A DNA stretch of 64,000 nt, from contig NZ_JAVBXX010000010.1 in NCBI RefSeq assembly GCF_030824335.1, positions 124,001 to 188,000 on the forward strand. Reading direction: 5' to 3'. Below are positions 43,801 to 52,017 of the stretch, piece after piece. The DNA comes from Azonexus sp. Its GTDB lineage: Bacteria > Pseudomonadota > Gammaproteobacteria > Burkholderiales > Rhodocyclaceae. The stretch's first letter is position 1, and each line of letters starts with the position of its first letter. The notes beneath the pieces are model-generated. The model saw nothing but the letters and a program-made list of their open reading frames with translations, searched no databases and was not told the origin of the DNA. The position numbers and the translations under genes were made by a program.

Positions 43801-46005
43801 TGGGCTGCGATGGCAGCGCTGGCGATCTTCGGCGCGTCGGGCAAAAAACCGAAATTGCCGACGCTGGAGCTGTACAACAACCAGGCGGACGAAGCAGCAG
43901 CTTACGGCGCGAAACATAACGTGCCGGCGATTGATACCGCATTCGGCACCTTGGCTTACAGCGGTCAACACCTCAAAGAGGGCAAAATCGACATCAACCA
44001 GCTGATGGAAGAGCGGTTGAAACCCATTGCATCACTCGATGCCGCGATGGCATCCGTGATGACAGCCAATCAGTACGGATCAGCTCGCTCGCGGATGGAG
44101 AACTGGTCGGCAATGGAGGTCAATAAGGGCAAGAGCGTGATTGATCCGCTGGAGCAACGTCTCTTTGACATCATTGCGCCGATTGATGGTTGGGTTGGCT
44201 CCCTGCTCGACACGGTTGCCGGCACCGTCGATGAAAAGTATGCCCAGGCGATCAGCACGCTTGCTGCCCAAGGTACTACCGGTGGTGAGGAAATCGCCCA
44301 GGCGCTGTTGAGCGGTATCACGACGGGCATGGATGAGGGAGAAACCTTGGCGGGCGCGTTCGGCCGGATGGCGGGCGCGCTGGGCCAAATCAATCCATTG
44401 TTCGACGACCTCGGGCTGAAGCTGTACGACGTGTCACTGGCTGGCGCGGATGCGGCGAGCGACTTGATCGGTGTGTATGGCGGGCTTGAGAATCTGCAGA
44501 ACGCCTTTGCCAGCTATTACGACAATTTCTATTCCGAAGAGGAAAAGCGGGCGAATACGATTCGCAAGATCGGTGATGAACTGGCGTCGGCCGGCGCGGA
44601 TTTGTCGGCGATGAACCTCGGACAAATGACGCGCCAGCAGTTCCGTCAGATGTACGAATCGGTGGTCAATACAAAGGGGGCTGCCGATCCGCTGGCCCTT
44701 GCGCTGATGCGGGTTCAAGGCGCGTTCGCAAGCGTGACGGACGCAGCAACGAGCGCATCGAATGCCGCTGAGCGCCTGGCCATCGTGGCCGACATTGCGA
44801 ACAGCCGCCAGATGTCCGCGCTGGATGTTTATAACGCGGCGCTCGATGCCAGTAACGACCAAGCCGCAGCTTTTGCTGACAATTACTCGACGTCGATACA
44901 GGCTCAAGTGCAGGCGCAGAAGTCCCTGCTCGATGCGTTCCGGACCTCTGTCGACTCGATCCGGAAATACCGGGATACGCTGGCGCTGTCGGATTTGTCG
45001 GTGCTGTCGCCGGAACAGAAGTATCTCGAAGCCCAGCGTCAGTTCGACGAAGCATCGCGCCTGGCACAACTGGGCAATGCGGATGCCCTGGCAACACTGC
45101 CCGATGTCGCAAACCGGATGCTGGAAGCTAGCCGAGGCTACAACGCGTCCGGCGGGGCTTATGCGGTCGACTACGCGAAGGTGTTGGACGTGCTCGACAA
45201 GTCGGAAGATGTCGCAGCACGCAATGCTGACCGCGCCAATGCATCGCTTGTCACGCTCGAGCGCGAGCTGTCGTACATCAATGGGCACAGCGCGTCGGCT
45301 GCGCGCTCGTTGCTGTCTGTCGATGATGCGATGGCGGCGCTGCTGGTTGAAGTGCGCAACTCGGCTGCGATGGGGGTTTCACTCAGCGCCGAAGTGGTCG
45401 CGGCACTCAAATCTGCAGGCATGACTGGCAAGGTCGTTGAGACGCAGGCCGGCTTGTCTTACACATCGGATCGAGGCGCCAGCGCGTTCATCAACGACCA
45501 GGGCGGGATCTCGATCACCGGCAAAACCGGCACCTGGTCGCAGGACTGGATGATCTCTGCAGCGACGGCAGCGGTGAGCGCCGGCAACACGCGAGACATT
45601 TACGATGCGGCATGGCGCGAGGGGCTGACGCTGGCCGAACTGGATGCGGTGCTGAAGCTGCCGGCCGGATCGGCTGAGGAATGGGCGCGGCAGAATGGTT
45701 TGCCGGCGTTTGCTGGCGGTGGTCAGTATCAGGGCGGCGCGGCCCTGGTCGGCGAAGACGGCCCGGAAATCATCCGGTTCTCCAGTCCTGGCCAGGTCTA
45801 TACAGCCGAGCAGACTGAGGCGCTGTTTTCTCCGCGTCAGCAGCAAGTGATCATTCAGCAGGACAACCGGGATTTGATCGCCGCGATCCTGCAGTCGCAG
45901 GATGCGAACGCGACCGGACAAGCCGCAATCGTGACGAAGCTGGCAGGCATTGAAGGCCGGCTGTCGGCTATCGAGCAAAACGGTTCGTTGGCGAGGGCGG
46001 CGTAA
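40819..46005 (+). CDS. Tail tape measure protein
   Basis: 1728 aa from ATG 40819. The N-terminal tape-measure domain (RISVDGRAGEAGLRSFNNSLQGTQGHV, then MGHAAVTALSVRELAATADAYVSINAQLKIATG and FGQGLASGTLRGEELNSVLEQAPRLARLVADGF) is followed by hydrophobic helices, long coiled coils, a Gly/Ala-rich zone near 860-1010 and a C-terminal helical part. Its length sets tail length, roughly 250 nm by the usual 1.5 Angstrom per residue. It shares a base with the next gene. Confidence 0.93.
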   Translation: MTQELGIRISVDGRAGEAGLRSFNNSLQGTQGHVANIERAASSATASLARMGHAAVTALSVRELAATADAYVSINAQLKIATGSALAGAQAYEGALRIALDSGQALSEVSNVYKRFADNATTLGMSQKQVAQATETVAQAMALSGGSAESAKAALVQFGQGLASGTLRGEELNSVLEQAPRLARLVADGFDAPVGKLRELAEQGNITSEVLAEILQGDAAKKVATEFAELPVTIGRAMTNLKTGFTDVVGDFEKSTGVFALVASGLDGIARHMDVIAAGAGAVAAVMAGRMVSSLSASAVAAIAAGNANRALVGAELQAAQAAVASATARAASIGMLAGETATTNALAAAKLRLAEAQQAATAASRAGMVIGALGGPIGLVTTALTLGITAWSMWSDKTQQATLDAARSASEHIDSMINKVAELNGRLAEVSRKSYDATISAATKDVSENAKAYSATLIEIEKLAAKGDSRLVERLALERQAQGLLEKGGQLEKELATARAGYAEVGTAALNRFSEANAVGPEKVVVKQTKLLQEYAQAIAATGGVFDASNAAHKRAYDALNAGLADAAKTSQNGLKNDLSQIGKAQIEELRSNSKTEIELVKDKLARRLIAEEDAAEQIKAIQIKSSQDEVAALAKRYDSTKDQGERSALIAQMNEASNAAMRAISDADAAMQKLDDDALRRHQDWMVGIGNETGALLEKAAAAELELQTIGLSAEQLAVLTARRYDEQIALKQKRIDQIGTNEAMQAEVYLLEQQISALNRLKSAEVARPRLQEQAEFWRSIESTAHATFVSIADGGKDTWQRLKDTGKNIFFDWLYQMTLKKWLFNISATVSGTGMATSAMGATGDAGSWISGAQNAYSAYNGLGNIANSFGGTGSGAIVGSTQIANGVGALGGDSLGTFIDLNASNWGTTAGNSFTSTVGTGLSYAGAGLSAYGAGQYLGQKYGTAAGAVGGTAVGAGSVALGGAVSGAVAGTGAMAGASAALAAIPVWGWAAMAALAIFGASGKKPKLPTLELYNNQADEAAAYGAKHNVPAIDTAFGTLAYSGQHLKEGKIDINQLMEERLKPIASLDAAMASVMTANQYGSARSRMENWSAMEVNKGKSVIDPLEQRLFDIIAPIDGWVGSLLDTVAGTVDEKYAQAISTLAAQGTTGGEEIAQALLSGITTGMDEGETLAGAFGRMAGALGQINPLFDDLGLKLYDVSLAGADAASDLIGVYGGLENLQNAFASYYDNFYSEEEKRANTIRKIGDELASAGADLSAMNLGQMTRQQFRQMYESVVNTKGAADPLALALMRVQGAFASVTDAATSASNAAERLAIVADIANSRQMSALDVYNAALDASNDQAAAFADNYSTSIQAQVQAQKSLLDAFRTSVDSIRKYRDTLALSDLSVLSPEQKYLEAQRQFDEASRLAQLGNADALATLPDVANRMLEASRGYNASGGAYAVDYAKVLDVLDKSEDVAARNADRANASLVTLERELSYINGHSASAARSLLSVDDAMAALLVEVRNSAAMGVSLSAEVVAALKSAGMTGKVVETQAGLSYTSDRGASAFINDQGGISITGKTGTWSQDWMISAATAAVSAGNTRDIYDAAWREGLTLAELDAVLKLPAGSAEEWARQNGLPAFAGGGQYQGGAALVGEDGPEIIRFSSPGQVYTAEQTEALFSPRQQQVIIQQDNRDLIAAILQSQDANATGQAAIVTKLAGIEGRLSAIEQNGSLARAA

Positions 46006-47555
46006 TGGCGTCGATCTATCTTGCCCACATCACGGTTTATGACCCTGCGCTGGCCGGTACTCGCACCCTCTATCTGTCGACCGCAGGCTTTACCACTGGC
46101 ACGGCGAATCTACCGCCCGGCGGCGTGGCACACACTGCGTACGACCCGAGGATTTCTCAGCCGGCGAACATGCGTCGCGATGTGTTCAGTCGGGGAACGA
46201 CCGGCGGTGAAAGCGACGTCGGTTATGGTGCCATGGAACTGGTCAATATCGACGGTGGCTTGGATGCTCTGTCGGATTATGGTCTGGATGGTCAGCCGAT
46301 CTCGATCATCGTCGGTGATGTACGCCGGGGCGGTGTGCCGTCCTGGACTGTTGTTCTGCAGGGAACGATGGAACAACCCTCGCCCGGGTGGAGCAACGTC
46401 ACGATCCGCCTGCGCGACCGGCAGGCCGAGTTGTCAAAACCGGCGAGCCCGAACAAGTTTGCCGGGAGCAATGCTCTGCCGGCCGGGCTGGAGGGGGTTG
46501 TTGGCGACCTGCAGGGCAAACCGAAGCCGAAGGTCTTTGGCCGCGTATTCAACATACCAACACCGTGTGTAAATACCTCGCGCCTGATCTACCAGGTGAA
46601 TGATGGCGCGGTCACCACGCTGGATGCGGTCTATGACCGGGGTGTTGCCCTGGCTGCCGGTGCTGCGTATGCCTCGCAGGCTGAAATGGAGTCGACCGCG
46701 CCGGCCGCAGGTCAGTATCGCGTCTGGCTTGCTGGCGGCTATTTCCGCTTGGGCAGCACGCCGGCCGGCATGGTGACAGCCGATGTGACGCAGGGTGCGA
46801 CCGCCGCCGCTCGCACGGTCGGCCAGCTGCTCAAGTCGGTGGCCACCGGACCTGGTGGGATTTCTGCGGTCGACGTGGTCGATGCCGATATTTCTGCGCT
46901 GGATACCAAGAACTCGGCACAGGTCGGCATCTGGGTAGATGGCAAGTCATGCCGCGAAGTACTCGACCAGTTGTGTGCATCCATCGGTGCTTGGTGGGGG
47001 TTTGACCGACTGGGCAAGTTTCGATGCGGCAGGCTGGAAGCGCCGGCAGGCGTGCCAGTCATCGAGATCCTGCCGGCGGACATCATCAGCATTGATCGGA
47101 TCGCCAGTAACGACCCCGGCCGGGGCGTGCCGGCGTACCAGGTTGTGCTCAAGTACAAGCGGATCTGGGCGACGCAGCCGACCGACATTGCGGGCGCTGT
47201 GACGGATGCACGCCGGGCCGAGTTGCGCGAGGAATACCGCACTGTCACTGCAACCGATGCGGCGATTCAGACCAAACACAGACTGGCCGTGGTGCTTGAG
47301 TTCGAAACGCTGCTGGTGGCCAGCGCCGATGCATCGGCCGAGGCAGCACGCCGACTGGCGCTGTATAGCGCTGATCGCCAGATGTACGAGACCAAGATTG
47401 CATACGACGCATCGCTTGTGGCCAGCGTCGATATCGGCAACGTCGCGATGCTGCGCATTGACCGGTTCGGCATGGCCGGCGGCAAGCTGTTTGTTGTGAT
47501 CGGCGTGCGCTCGGACCTGAAAAACAAGCTGCTCTACTTAACGCTCTGGGGATAA
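46005..47555 (+). CDS. Tail tip/hub protein
   Basis: 516 aa. Beta-rich with YLAHITVYDPALAGTRTLYLSTAGFTTG, IPTPCVNTSRLIYQVNDGAV and SVDIGNVAMLRIDRFGMAGGKLFVVIGV. Position right after the tape measure argues for a distal tail or hub component; the family is not named with certainty. Confidence 0.65.
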   Translation: MASIYLAHITVYDPALAGTRTLYLSTAGFTTGTANLPPGGVAHTAYDPRISQPANMRRDVFSRGTTGGESDVGYGAMELVNIDGGLDALSDYGLDGQPISIIVGDVRRGGVPSWTVVLQGTMEQPSPGWSNVTIRLRDRQAELSKPASPNKFAGSNALPAGLEGVVGDLQGKPKPKVFGRVFNIPTPCVNTSRLIYQVNDGAVTTLDAVYDRGVALAAGAAYASQAEMESTAPAAGQYRVWLAGGYFRLGSTPAGMVTADVTQGATAAARTVGQLLKSVATGPGGISAVDVVDADISALDTKNSAQVGIWVDGKSCREVLDQLCASIGAWWGFDRLGKFRCGRLEAPAGVPVIEILPADIISIDRIASNDPGRGVPAYQVVLKYKRIWATQPTDIAGAVTDARRAELREEYRTVTATDAAIQTKHRLAVVLEFETLLVASADASAEAARRLALYSADRQMYETKIAYDASLVASVDIGNVAMLRIDRFGMAGGKLFVVIGVRSDLKNKLLYLTLWG

Positions 47556-47560
47556 CAACG

Positions 47561-48421
47561 ATGGGCAAAATCACCCTCGGTTTGGCGAACTACATTGATG
47601 AAGCGGTGCTGACTGGCGGCGCCTGGATGGGCACCCTGCCGCTCTCGAATGTTCAGAATCGCCGCTTGTCGCGTGTGGCCAGGTCCGCGAACGCGCTGGC
47701 CGCATCGACCAAGTTCGACATCGCATTAAGCAAGGCACGGCGGGTGCGCTGCCTCGCGCTGATCGTGCATAACCTCTCTGTGTCATCGACGGTGCGCGTG
47801 TTGGCAGACGATGAGGCATCGTTTGCAACGCCTCTATACGACTCGGGCGCTGTGGCCATGTGGCCGTCCGGCACAATTTCTGATGATCTTCTCGAATGGG
47901 AAGACGACAACTTTTGGCTTGCCACCGTCTCGCAAGAGGCCGTCGCCGGCTATCAGGCACCGTTCATTCATTTGCTGCCTGCTGCAATCCCGGCCCGTTA
48001 CTGGCGTGTCGAAATTAACGACACTGCAAACCCGGATGGCTGGGTGCATATCGGCCGGGTTTATATCGCAGACGCATGGACGCCGGACTACAACCTTGAA
48101 TACGGAAACGACCTCAGCTTTGAGGACGTCAGCGCGGTCGAAACGTCGCTGGCCAGCGAAGAGTTTTTCGAGGCCCGCAGGAAGCGCCGCAAGTTCCGTT
48201 TCAACCTGCCCAGGTTGTCAATTAACGAAGGCTATCAGCAAGCGCTCGATCTGGAACGCCGTGCCGGCACGACCGGGGAAGTCCTGGTCGTTGCAGATCC
48301 CGATGATGTCCAGAACGGCGTGCGCCGCAACTTTTTGGGCCGTATCAGCGCGTTGTCCGGTCTGCAGCATGCTGCGCATAACGTCATGACGAAACGCTTT
48401 GAAATTGCGGAGGTGCTATGA
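47561..48421 (+). CDS. Distal tail-like protein
   Basis: 286 aa. MGKITLGLANYIDEAVLTGGAWM...LPLSNVQNRRLSRVARS, then a jelly-roll-like stretch (VRCLALIVHNLSVSSTVRVLADDEASF) with PARYWRVEINDTANPDGWVHIGRVYIADAW, which recalls carbohydrate-binding-like folds of tail tips. Overlaps the fibre gene by ATGA. Confidence 0.6.
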   Translation: MGKITLGLANYIDEAVLTGGAWMGTLPLSNVQNRRLSRVARSANALAASTKFDIALSKARRVRCLALIVHNLSVSSTVRVLADDEASFATPLYDSGAVAMWPSGTISDDLLEWEDDNFWLATVSQEAVAGYQAPFIHLLPAAIPARYWRVEINDTANPDGWVHIGRVYIADAWTPDYNLEYGNDLSFEDVSAVETSLASEEFFEARRKRRKFRFNLPRLSINEGYQQALDLERRAGTTGEVLVVADPDDVQNGVRRNFLGRISALSGLQHAAHNVMTKRFEIAEVL

Positions 48422-49377
48422 GTGAGGTGTTTTTTGACCCGGCGGTGGGCGGGGATGGCTCGACGGTTTCAGACGATGGGAACCCCGCCACTGGGCTGGC
48501 AAATAGCGGGCACAGGACGCGGTTTGTGCCGGCGCTGGCTCAGATTGTGGCCGTAGCCGCACACGTTGTATTAAAGGCTCAACTTGCGGCTGACAAAGCC
48601 AGCGCTGCCGAGGGCTTTGCCTCTGACGCGTCCGGATTCAAAAACGCAGCAGAAGATGCTGCAACGCTGGCCGCCGAAATAAATGATGCGGTTGTCTTGC
48701 TTGCAGCCGCTGCTGAGAGTTCTGCAGCAGCGGCTGCGGCGTCTGCAGCGGCAGTTGATTTTCCAGCGCCATCGGTCGCCGCCCAAAATAAAGTCATCGC
48801 GGTAAACGCACTCGGACAGTGGGTTCTGAAGCTGCTCAGTGCGACGGACGTCGGTGCAGAGCCGACGATCAGCGCTGGAACAGCAAACGACTACATCGCG
48901 GGCAACAAGACTATTCGTGACTTTGGCGCGAACGTCCGGATGACGGTCTTGACGGGCCTATCAACGGCGAGTGCAGCAGCGATTACTGCAGTAGACAGTG
49001 CGTTGGCAGCGTTCGGCAAGCTACAGGCCCAGCTCAACGATAAGCAAACACAAATCAACGGCAAGCAAGCGGCGCTGGTGTCGGGGTCAAACATCAAGAC
49101 CATTGGCGGGGTCAGTCCGCTGGGTGGGGGGAATATTGGGGTTCTGACATCGGATTTTGGGCATGGAAATGTTGGTAGCCTCGCGTTAATTTTGCGCAAT
49201 GCGAGTACAGAAATTCCTGCCGGAACAGTTGTGTCATCTGCTGAGTATGCAGTTATCGGCGGTGGATATGCATCTCCAACATCCGGCGGCAGTGCTCCCG
49301 GCTCCTGGCGATTGCTGGGCAAGGCGCCAGCATTCAGCCCAAATCCGGTTGCTGTACTCGCACAAAGGATCGCATGA
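48418..49377 (+). CDS. Tail fibre protein
   Basis: 319 aa. The Ala/Ser-rich helical shaft (about 50-125: AQLAADKASAAEGFASDASGFKNAAEDAATLAAE) precedes repeats such as LQAQLNDKQTQINGKQAALVSGSNIKTIGGVSPLGGGNI, common in fibre trimers. The C-terminus probably binds the host receptor. It is short compared with typical fibres. Confidence 0.75.
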   Translation: MSEVFFDPAVGGDGSTVSDDGNPATGLANSGHRTRFVPALAQIVAVAAHVVLKAQLAADKASAAEGFASDASGFKNAAEDAATLAAEINDAVVLLAAAAESSAAAAAASAAAVDFPAPSVAAQNKVIAVNALGQWVLKLLSATDVGAEPTISAGTANDYIAGNKTIRDFGANVRMTVLTGLSTASAAAITAVDSALAAFGKLQAQLNDKQTQINGKQAALVSGSNIKTIGGVSPLGGGNIGVLTSDFGHGNVGSLALILRNASTEIPAGTVVSSAEYAVIGGGYASPTSGGSAPGSWRLLGKAPAFSPNPVAVLAQRIA

Positions 49378-49940
49378 TGGAAGTCATTGACGTAAAAAAC
49401 TGCATTTGGGCCAGCCCAGCGCAAACCCTCATAAACTGTGATGTGTTATTTGATGGCTTCGGTGGATACATCCCGTTTTCTGCATCTCCCGACGACCCCG
49501 AGGCGCACGGTGTATCAATCTATAATCGCGCGCTGGATGGTGAATTTGGTCCGATTGGTCTCTATATCGCACCACAACTGACTGCGCCACAACTTGTTGA
49601 TGCAGTAAATGCCCGCCGCGATTTGCTGGAAACCCAAGGTTTCCCGCATGCGGGTCTCTGGTTTCAATCTGATGAGAGGTCAGTCGCACGCATCAACTCG
49701 ACAGCGCTGGCGGCAGTCAGCGCTTTGATGGGTGGCCAGAATCCAGCATTCCCGGATTGGATCGCGGCTGACAATACGCCTCTGCAGGTTAATGCTGCGG
49801 GCGTGCTGGCGCTACAGGCAAGCCTGACGGCGCATGCCGGCGCACTGCATGCCCACGCCCGCATCCTGAAAGCCGCGATTAACGCAGCGACATCAATTGA
49901 TGAGTTGTCGATGATCGACATCGAGGCAGGCTGGCCGTGA
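49374..49940 (+). CDS. Tail fibre assembly-like protein
   Basis: 188 aa, ATGA overlap with the fibre gene. N-terminal half FDGFGGYIPFSASPDDPEAHGVSIYNRALDGEFGPI, C-terminal helical domain (DNTPLQVNAAGVLALQASLTAHAGALHAHARILKAAINAATSIDELSMIDI) of the DUF4376 type found in fibre chaperones. Confidence 0.72.
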   Translation: MMEVIDVKNCIWASPAQTLINCDVLFDGFGGYIPFSASPDDPEAHGVSIYNRALDGEFGPIGLYIAPQLTAPQLVDAVNARRDLLETQGFPHAGLWFQSDERSVARINSTALAAVSALMGGQNPAFPDWIAADNTPLQVNAAGVLALQASLTAHAGALHAHARILKAAINAATSIDELSMIDIEAGWP

Positions 49941-50338
49941 GCAGTTGGCGCTACCGTATCGACCAGCCCTTCGTCCTTACATCCCGCTGGCTTGCCGGCG
50001 TTCGATACAACGGCGAGTGGGCACGAATCGAATCACAGACCATCGAGATCGCCACGGCATACGCTTGGGACGGCTGTTCGCCTGCCTACCGACTACCCGG
50101 CGGTATCTGGATCGGCCCATGGGATGGTCCGAGTGGGCGTGATGGCAAGCCGGTCACATGGCAAGCGACATTAGTTCACGATGCGCTATGTCAGTTTCGG
50201 CGGGATATCAGAGGGCTGACGAAGGGCGCTACAGTAGGTTTGTTCGGCGAGCAGTTACGTGCAGATTTGGCGCCGGAATGGATGTGCAGAACATACCCTG
50301 CAGCTGTCGATTTATTCGGCCCACAAGAGTGGTTTTGA
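49937..50338 (+). CDS. Last late-region phage protein
   Basis: 133 aa from a GTG overlapping the fibre assembly gene. Beta-rich, with IEIATAYAWDGCSPAYRLPGGIWIGPWDGP and TWQATLVHDALCQFRRDI, loosely like DUF1353 proteins. It ends 83 bases before the right phage end. Function unknown. Confidence 0.6.
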   Translation: MSSWRYRIDQPFVLTSRWLAGVRYNGEWARIESQTIEIATAYAWDGCSPAYRLPGGIWIGPWDGPSGRDGKPVTWQATLVHDALCQFRRDIRGLTKGATVGLFGEQLRADLAPEWMCRTYPAAVDLFGPQEWF

Positions 50339-50373
50339 TGTGCAATTAAATTGCGCTATGAGCAACTTCCGGC

Positions 50374-50426
50374 TGTGCCAAATATCTTGCAACTTTGTGC
50401 CAAATATCGCGGCGCCTTACACACAC
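50374..50426 (-). repeat. Prophage right end: repeats and target duplication
   Basis: Two direct copies of TGTGCCAAATA (50374-50384 and 50396-50406), 22 bases apart; the second lies 15 bases from the end (ACA at 50419-50421). CACAC follows at 50422-50426. Read inward on the minus strand the end starts TGTAAGG, matching the left end. Confidence 0.85.
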
Positions 50427-50579
50427 CCGAGCGGCATCGCCGAACCAAGCGTGGCGGACGTGAAATTAACCGAGGTGCTCAAGACCGCTTTGAACACGGT
50501 CGACGTGATATTACTGGATCATTTCATTGTCGCCGGCCTTGCGACGCCTGTTTCACTGGTTGCACGCGGGATTGTCTAA
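50422..50579 (+). pseudogene. radC 3' remnant
   Basis: The frame HPSGIAEPSVADVKLTEVLK...VDVILLDHFIVAG...SLVARGIV is the C-terminal quarter of RadC (JAMM-like DNA repair protein; the HPSG catalytic motif is at the junction). The DNA left of the prophage does not continue this frame upstream, so radC was already broken before the phage inserted. Confidence 0.85.
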
Positions 50580-50646
50580 TCCTTACCGAGCAAACCACCC
50601 TGGCCCGGCCAAGCTGAAATCGATTGGCGACGCCCGGCCGGGCTCT

Positions 50647-50675
50647 TTGCAAACCGAAACGCTACGCTATACAAT
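50647..50675 (+). promoter_or_regulatory. Probable higBA promoter
   Basis: TTGCAA (50647-50652), a 17-base spacer and TACAAT (50670-50675), ending six bases before the toxin ATG; transcription would start at or near the start codon. Confidence 0.5.
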
Positions 50676-50680
50676 CAACC

Positions 50681-50959
50681 ATGATTAAAAGCTTTCAGCA
50701 CAAAGGGCTGCAAGCCTTATTCGAGACAGGCAGCAAGGCCGGCATCCAGCCGCATCACGCGGCCCGGTTGTCCCGCCAACTGATCCGGCTCGATATGGCA
50801 AAAGGCCCCGAATACATGAACATGCCCGGCTGGAAGTTTCACGGCCTGTTGGGCAATCTGGCCGGGCATTACTCAATCACGGCGAACGGTAACTGGCGCC
50901 TGACCTTCACCTTCGAAGATGGCGACGCCGTTCTGGTCGATTACCAGGACTATCACTGA
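50681..50959 (+). CDS. higB: HigB-type toxin
   Basis: 92 aa from ATG 50681. IKSFQHKGLQALFETGSKAGI, HAARLSRQLIRLDMAKGPEYMNMPGW, NGNWRLTFTFEDGDAVLVDYQDYH: the RelE-superfamily fold of HigB, which cleaves mRNA on the ribosome. Toxin-first order with the antitoxin 10 bases on is the usual hig layout. It lies just outside the prophage. Confidence 0.92.
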   Translation: MIKSFQHKGLQALFETGSKAGIQPHHAARLSRQLIRLDMAKGPEYMNMPGWKFHGLLGNLAGHYSITANGNWRLTFTFEDGDAVLVDYQDYH

Positions 50960-50969
50960 GAGGTTGCAA

Positions 50970-51281
50970 ATGAGCCGAATGTTCAATCCGCCACACCCTG
51001 GCGAAACGCTACGGGAAGACGTATTGCCCGCCTTGGGCCTGAATGTGACTGAGGCGGCCGCGCAGCTTGGCGTCACCCGCGCTGCGCTCTCCCGCGTACT
51101 CAATGGCCGCGCCGCCATCTCTCCGACAATGGCCCTGCGGATCGAAGGCTGGCTAGGCGTGGAAAACGGCGGCAGCGCCGATGCCTGGTTGGGGCAGCAA
51201 ACCGCTTATGACTTGTGGCAGGCCAGGGAAGCCGGATTGCCAACCGTTCAACGCGCCGCCGTGCAGCAGGTTTCTGCTTAA
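50970..51281 (+). CDS. higA: HigA-type antitoxin
   Basis: 103 aa from ATG 50970. MFNPPHPGETLREDVLPALGLNVTEAAAQLGVTRAALSRVLNGRAAISPTMALRIE is the HigA/VapI HTH; the C-terminus wraps the toxin. It should repress the promoter upstream of higB. Confidence 0.93.
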   Translation: MSRMFNPPHPGETLREDVLPALGLNVTEAAAQLGVTRAALSRVLNGRAAISPTMALRIEGWLGVENGGSADAWLGQQTAYDLWQAREAGLPTVQRAAVQQVSA

Positions 51282-51335
51282 ATCTGCTGGCATATTCAGT
51301 GCTTCAGACAAACACCACTTCCAGAAAGGCACATC

Positions 51336-51551
51336 ATGTCCATCAACTCCATTCTGAACACAGGCGCCCAAAGTCTTCAAGCAAGCATCAATCGCACTGC
51401 TATTGCGGGTAGCAGAATGAACGTTGAAGACAGCAACTTTGCCGGAGCAGTCGTCGGGATGGCCCAAAACGCCATCGAAAGCAAGGCCTCAGCAAATGTC
51501 ATCAAGGTTGCTGATCAGGTTTTAGGGACACTGATCGACATCAGAGCCTGA
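51336..51551 (+). CDS. Small hypothetical protein, rod-like helical
   Basis: 71 aa: MSINSILNTGAQSLQASINR, IAGSRMN and a C-terminal ADQVLGTLIDIRA. The ends resemble flagellar rod or hook proteins in style, without a full domain. AGAAAGG lies about nine bases before the ATG. Function unknown. Confidence 0.5.
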   Translation: MSINSILNTGAQSLQASINRTAIAGSRMNVEDSNFAGAVVGMAQNAIESKASANVIKVADQVLGTLIDIRA

Positions 51552-51690
51552 ATTTGCCGGCAAAAATTGCAGACAAGAACGCGCCACAAACGGTCTGCAA
51601 AATGACTTAAAAAAACAGATGCAAATAAACTCGCTTCACCACTGGAAACCTTTTTAAATTTACTTTACAATCTGCCCCCTTCCGGAGCCT

Positions 51691-51775
<85 letters not shown>

Positions 51776-51793
51776 GGCAACAAAAGGAATAGA

Positions 51794-51869
51794 GCGGCAG
51801 TAGCTCAGTTGGTAGAGCGATACCTTGCCAAGGTATAGGTCGAGAGTTCGAGACTCTTCTGCCGCTCCA
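51794..51869 (+). tRNA. tRNA-Gly(GCC)
   Basis: GCGGCAG/CTGCCGC acceptor; stem TACCT/AGGTA with loop TGCCA-type and anticodon GCC; CCA encoded. Confidence 0.97.
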
Positions 51870-51879
51870 GTTGTACGAT

Positions 51880-51956
51880 GCGTCCCTAGCTCAGCTGGTT
51901 AGAGCGCCACGTTGACATCGTGGAGGTCAGCGGTTCGATTCCGTTGGGACGCACCA
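51880..51956 (+). tRNA. tRNA-Val(GAC)
   Basis: GCGTCCC/GGGACGC acceptor; stem CCACG/CGTGG with loop TTGACAT and anticodon GAC; CCA encoded. Confidence 0.97.
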
Positions 51957-52017
51957 AACAACTATCACCCGGAAAAACACAATCCCTTATCAAAGCGACT
52001 TGCCGCTCAGGCAGCAA

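Larger units (their letters stand above)
11110..50421 (+). mobile_element. Mu-like transposable prophage, 39.3 kb, apparently complete
   Basis: Ends: left TGTGAGG at 11110; right, read inward on the minus strand, TGTAAGG at 50421. Both carry TATTTGGCACA starting 15 bases from the tip, and both are flanked by CACAC (11105-11109 and 50422-50426), the 5-bp target duplication expected of Mu transposition. Contents: repressor, Ner, A, B, Gam, HU, GemA, Mor, Com/Dam, lysis genes, Mu-type head genes, and a long flexible tail (tube, frameshifted chaperone, tape measure, tip, fibre). No sheath gene is seen, so a siphovirus particle is inferred. No essential gene is visibly broken, so it may be inducible. 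Confidence 0.93.

Noticed and set aside
11110..50421. CRISPR array within the prophage
   Set aside because: The only regular repeats are operator sites, end repeats and the four widely spaced junction repeats; no repeat-spacer series is seen.
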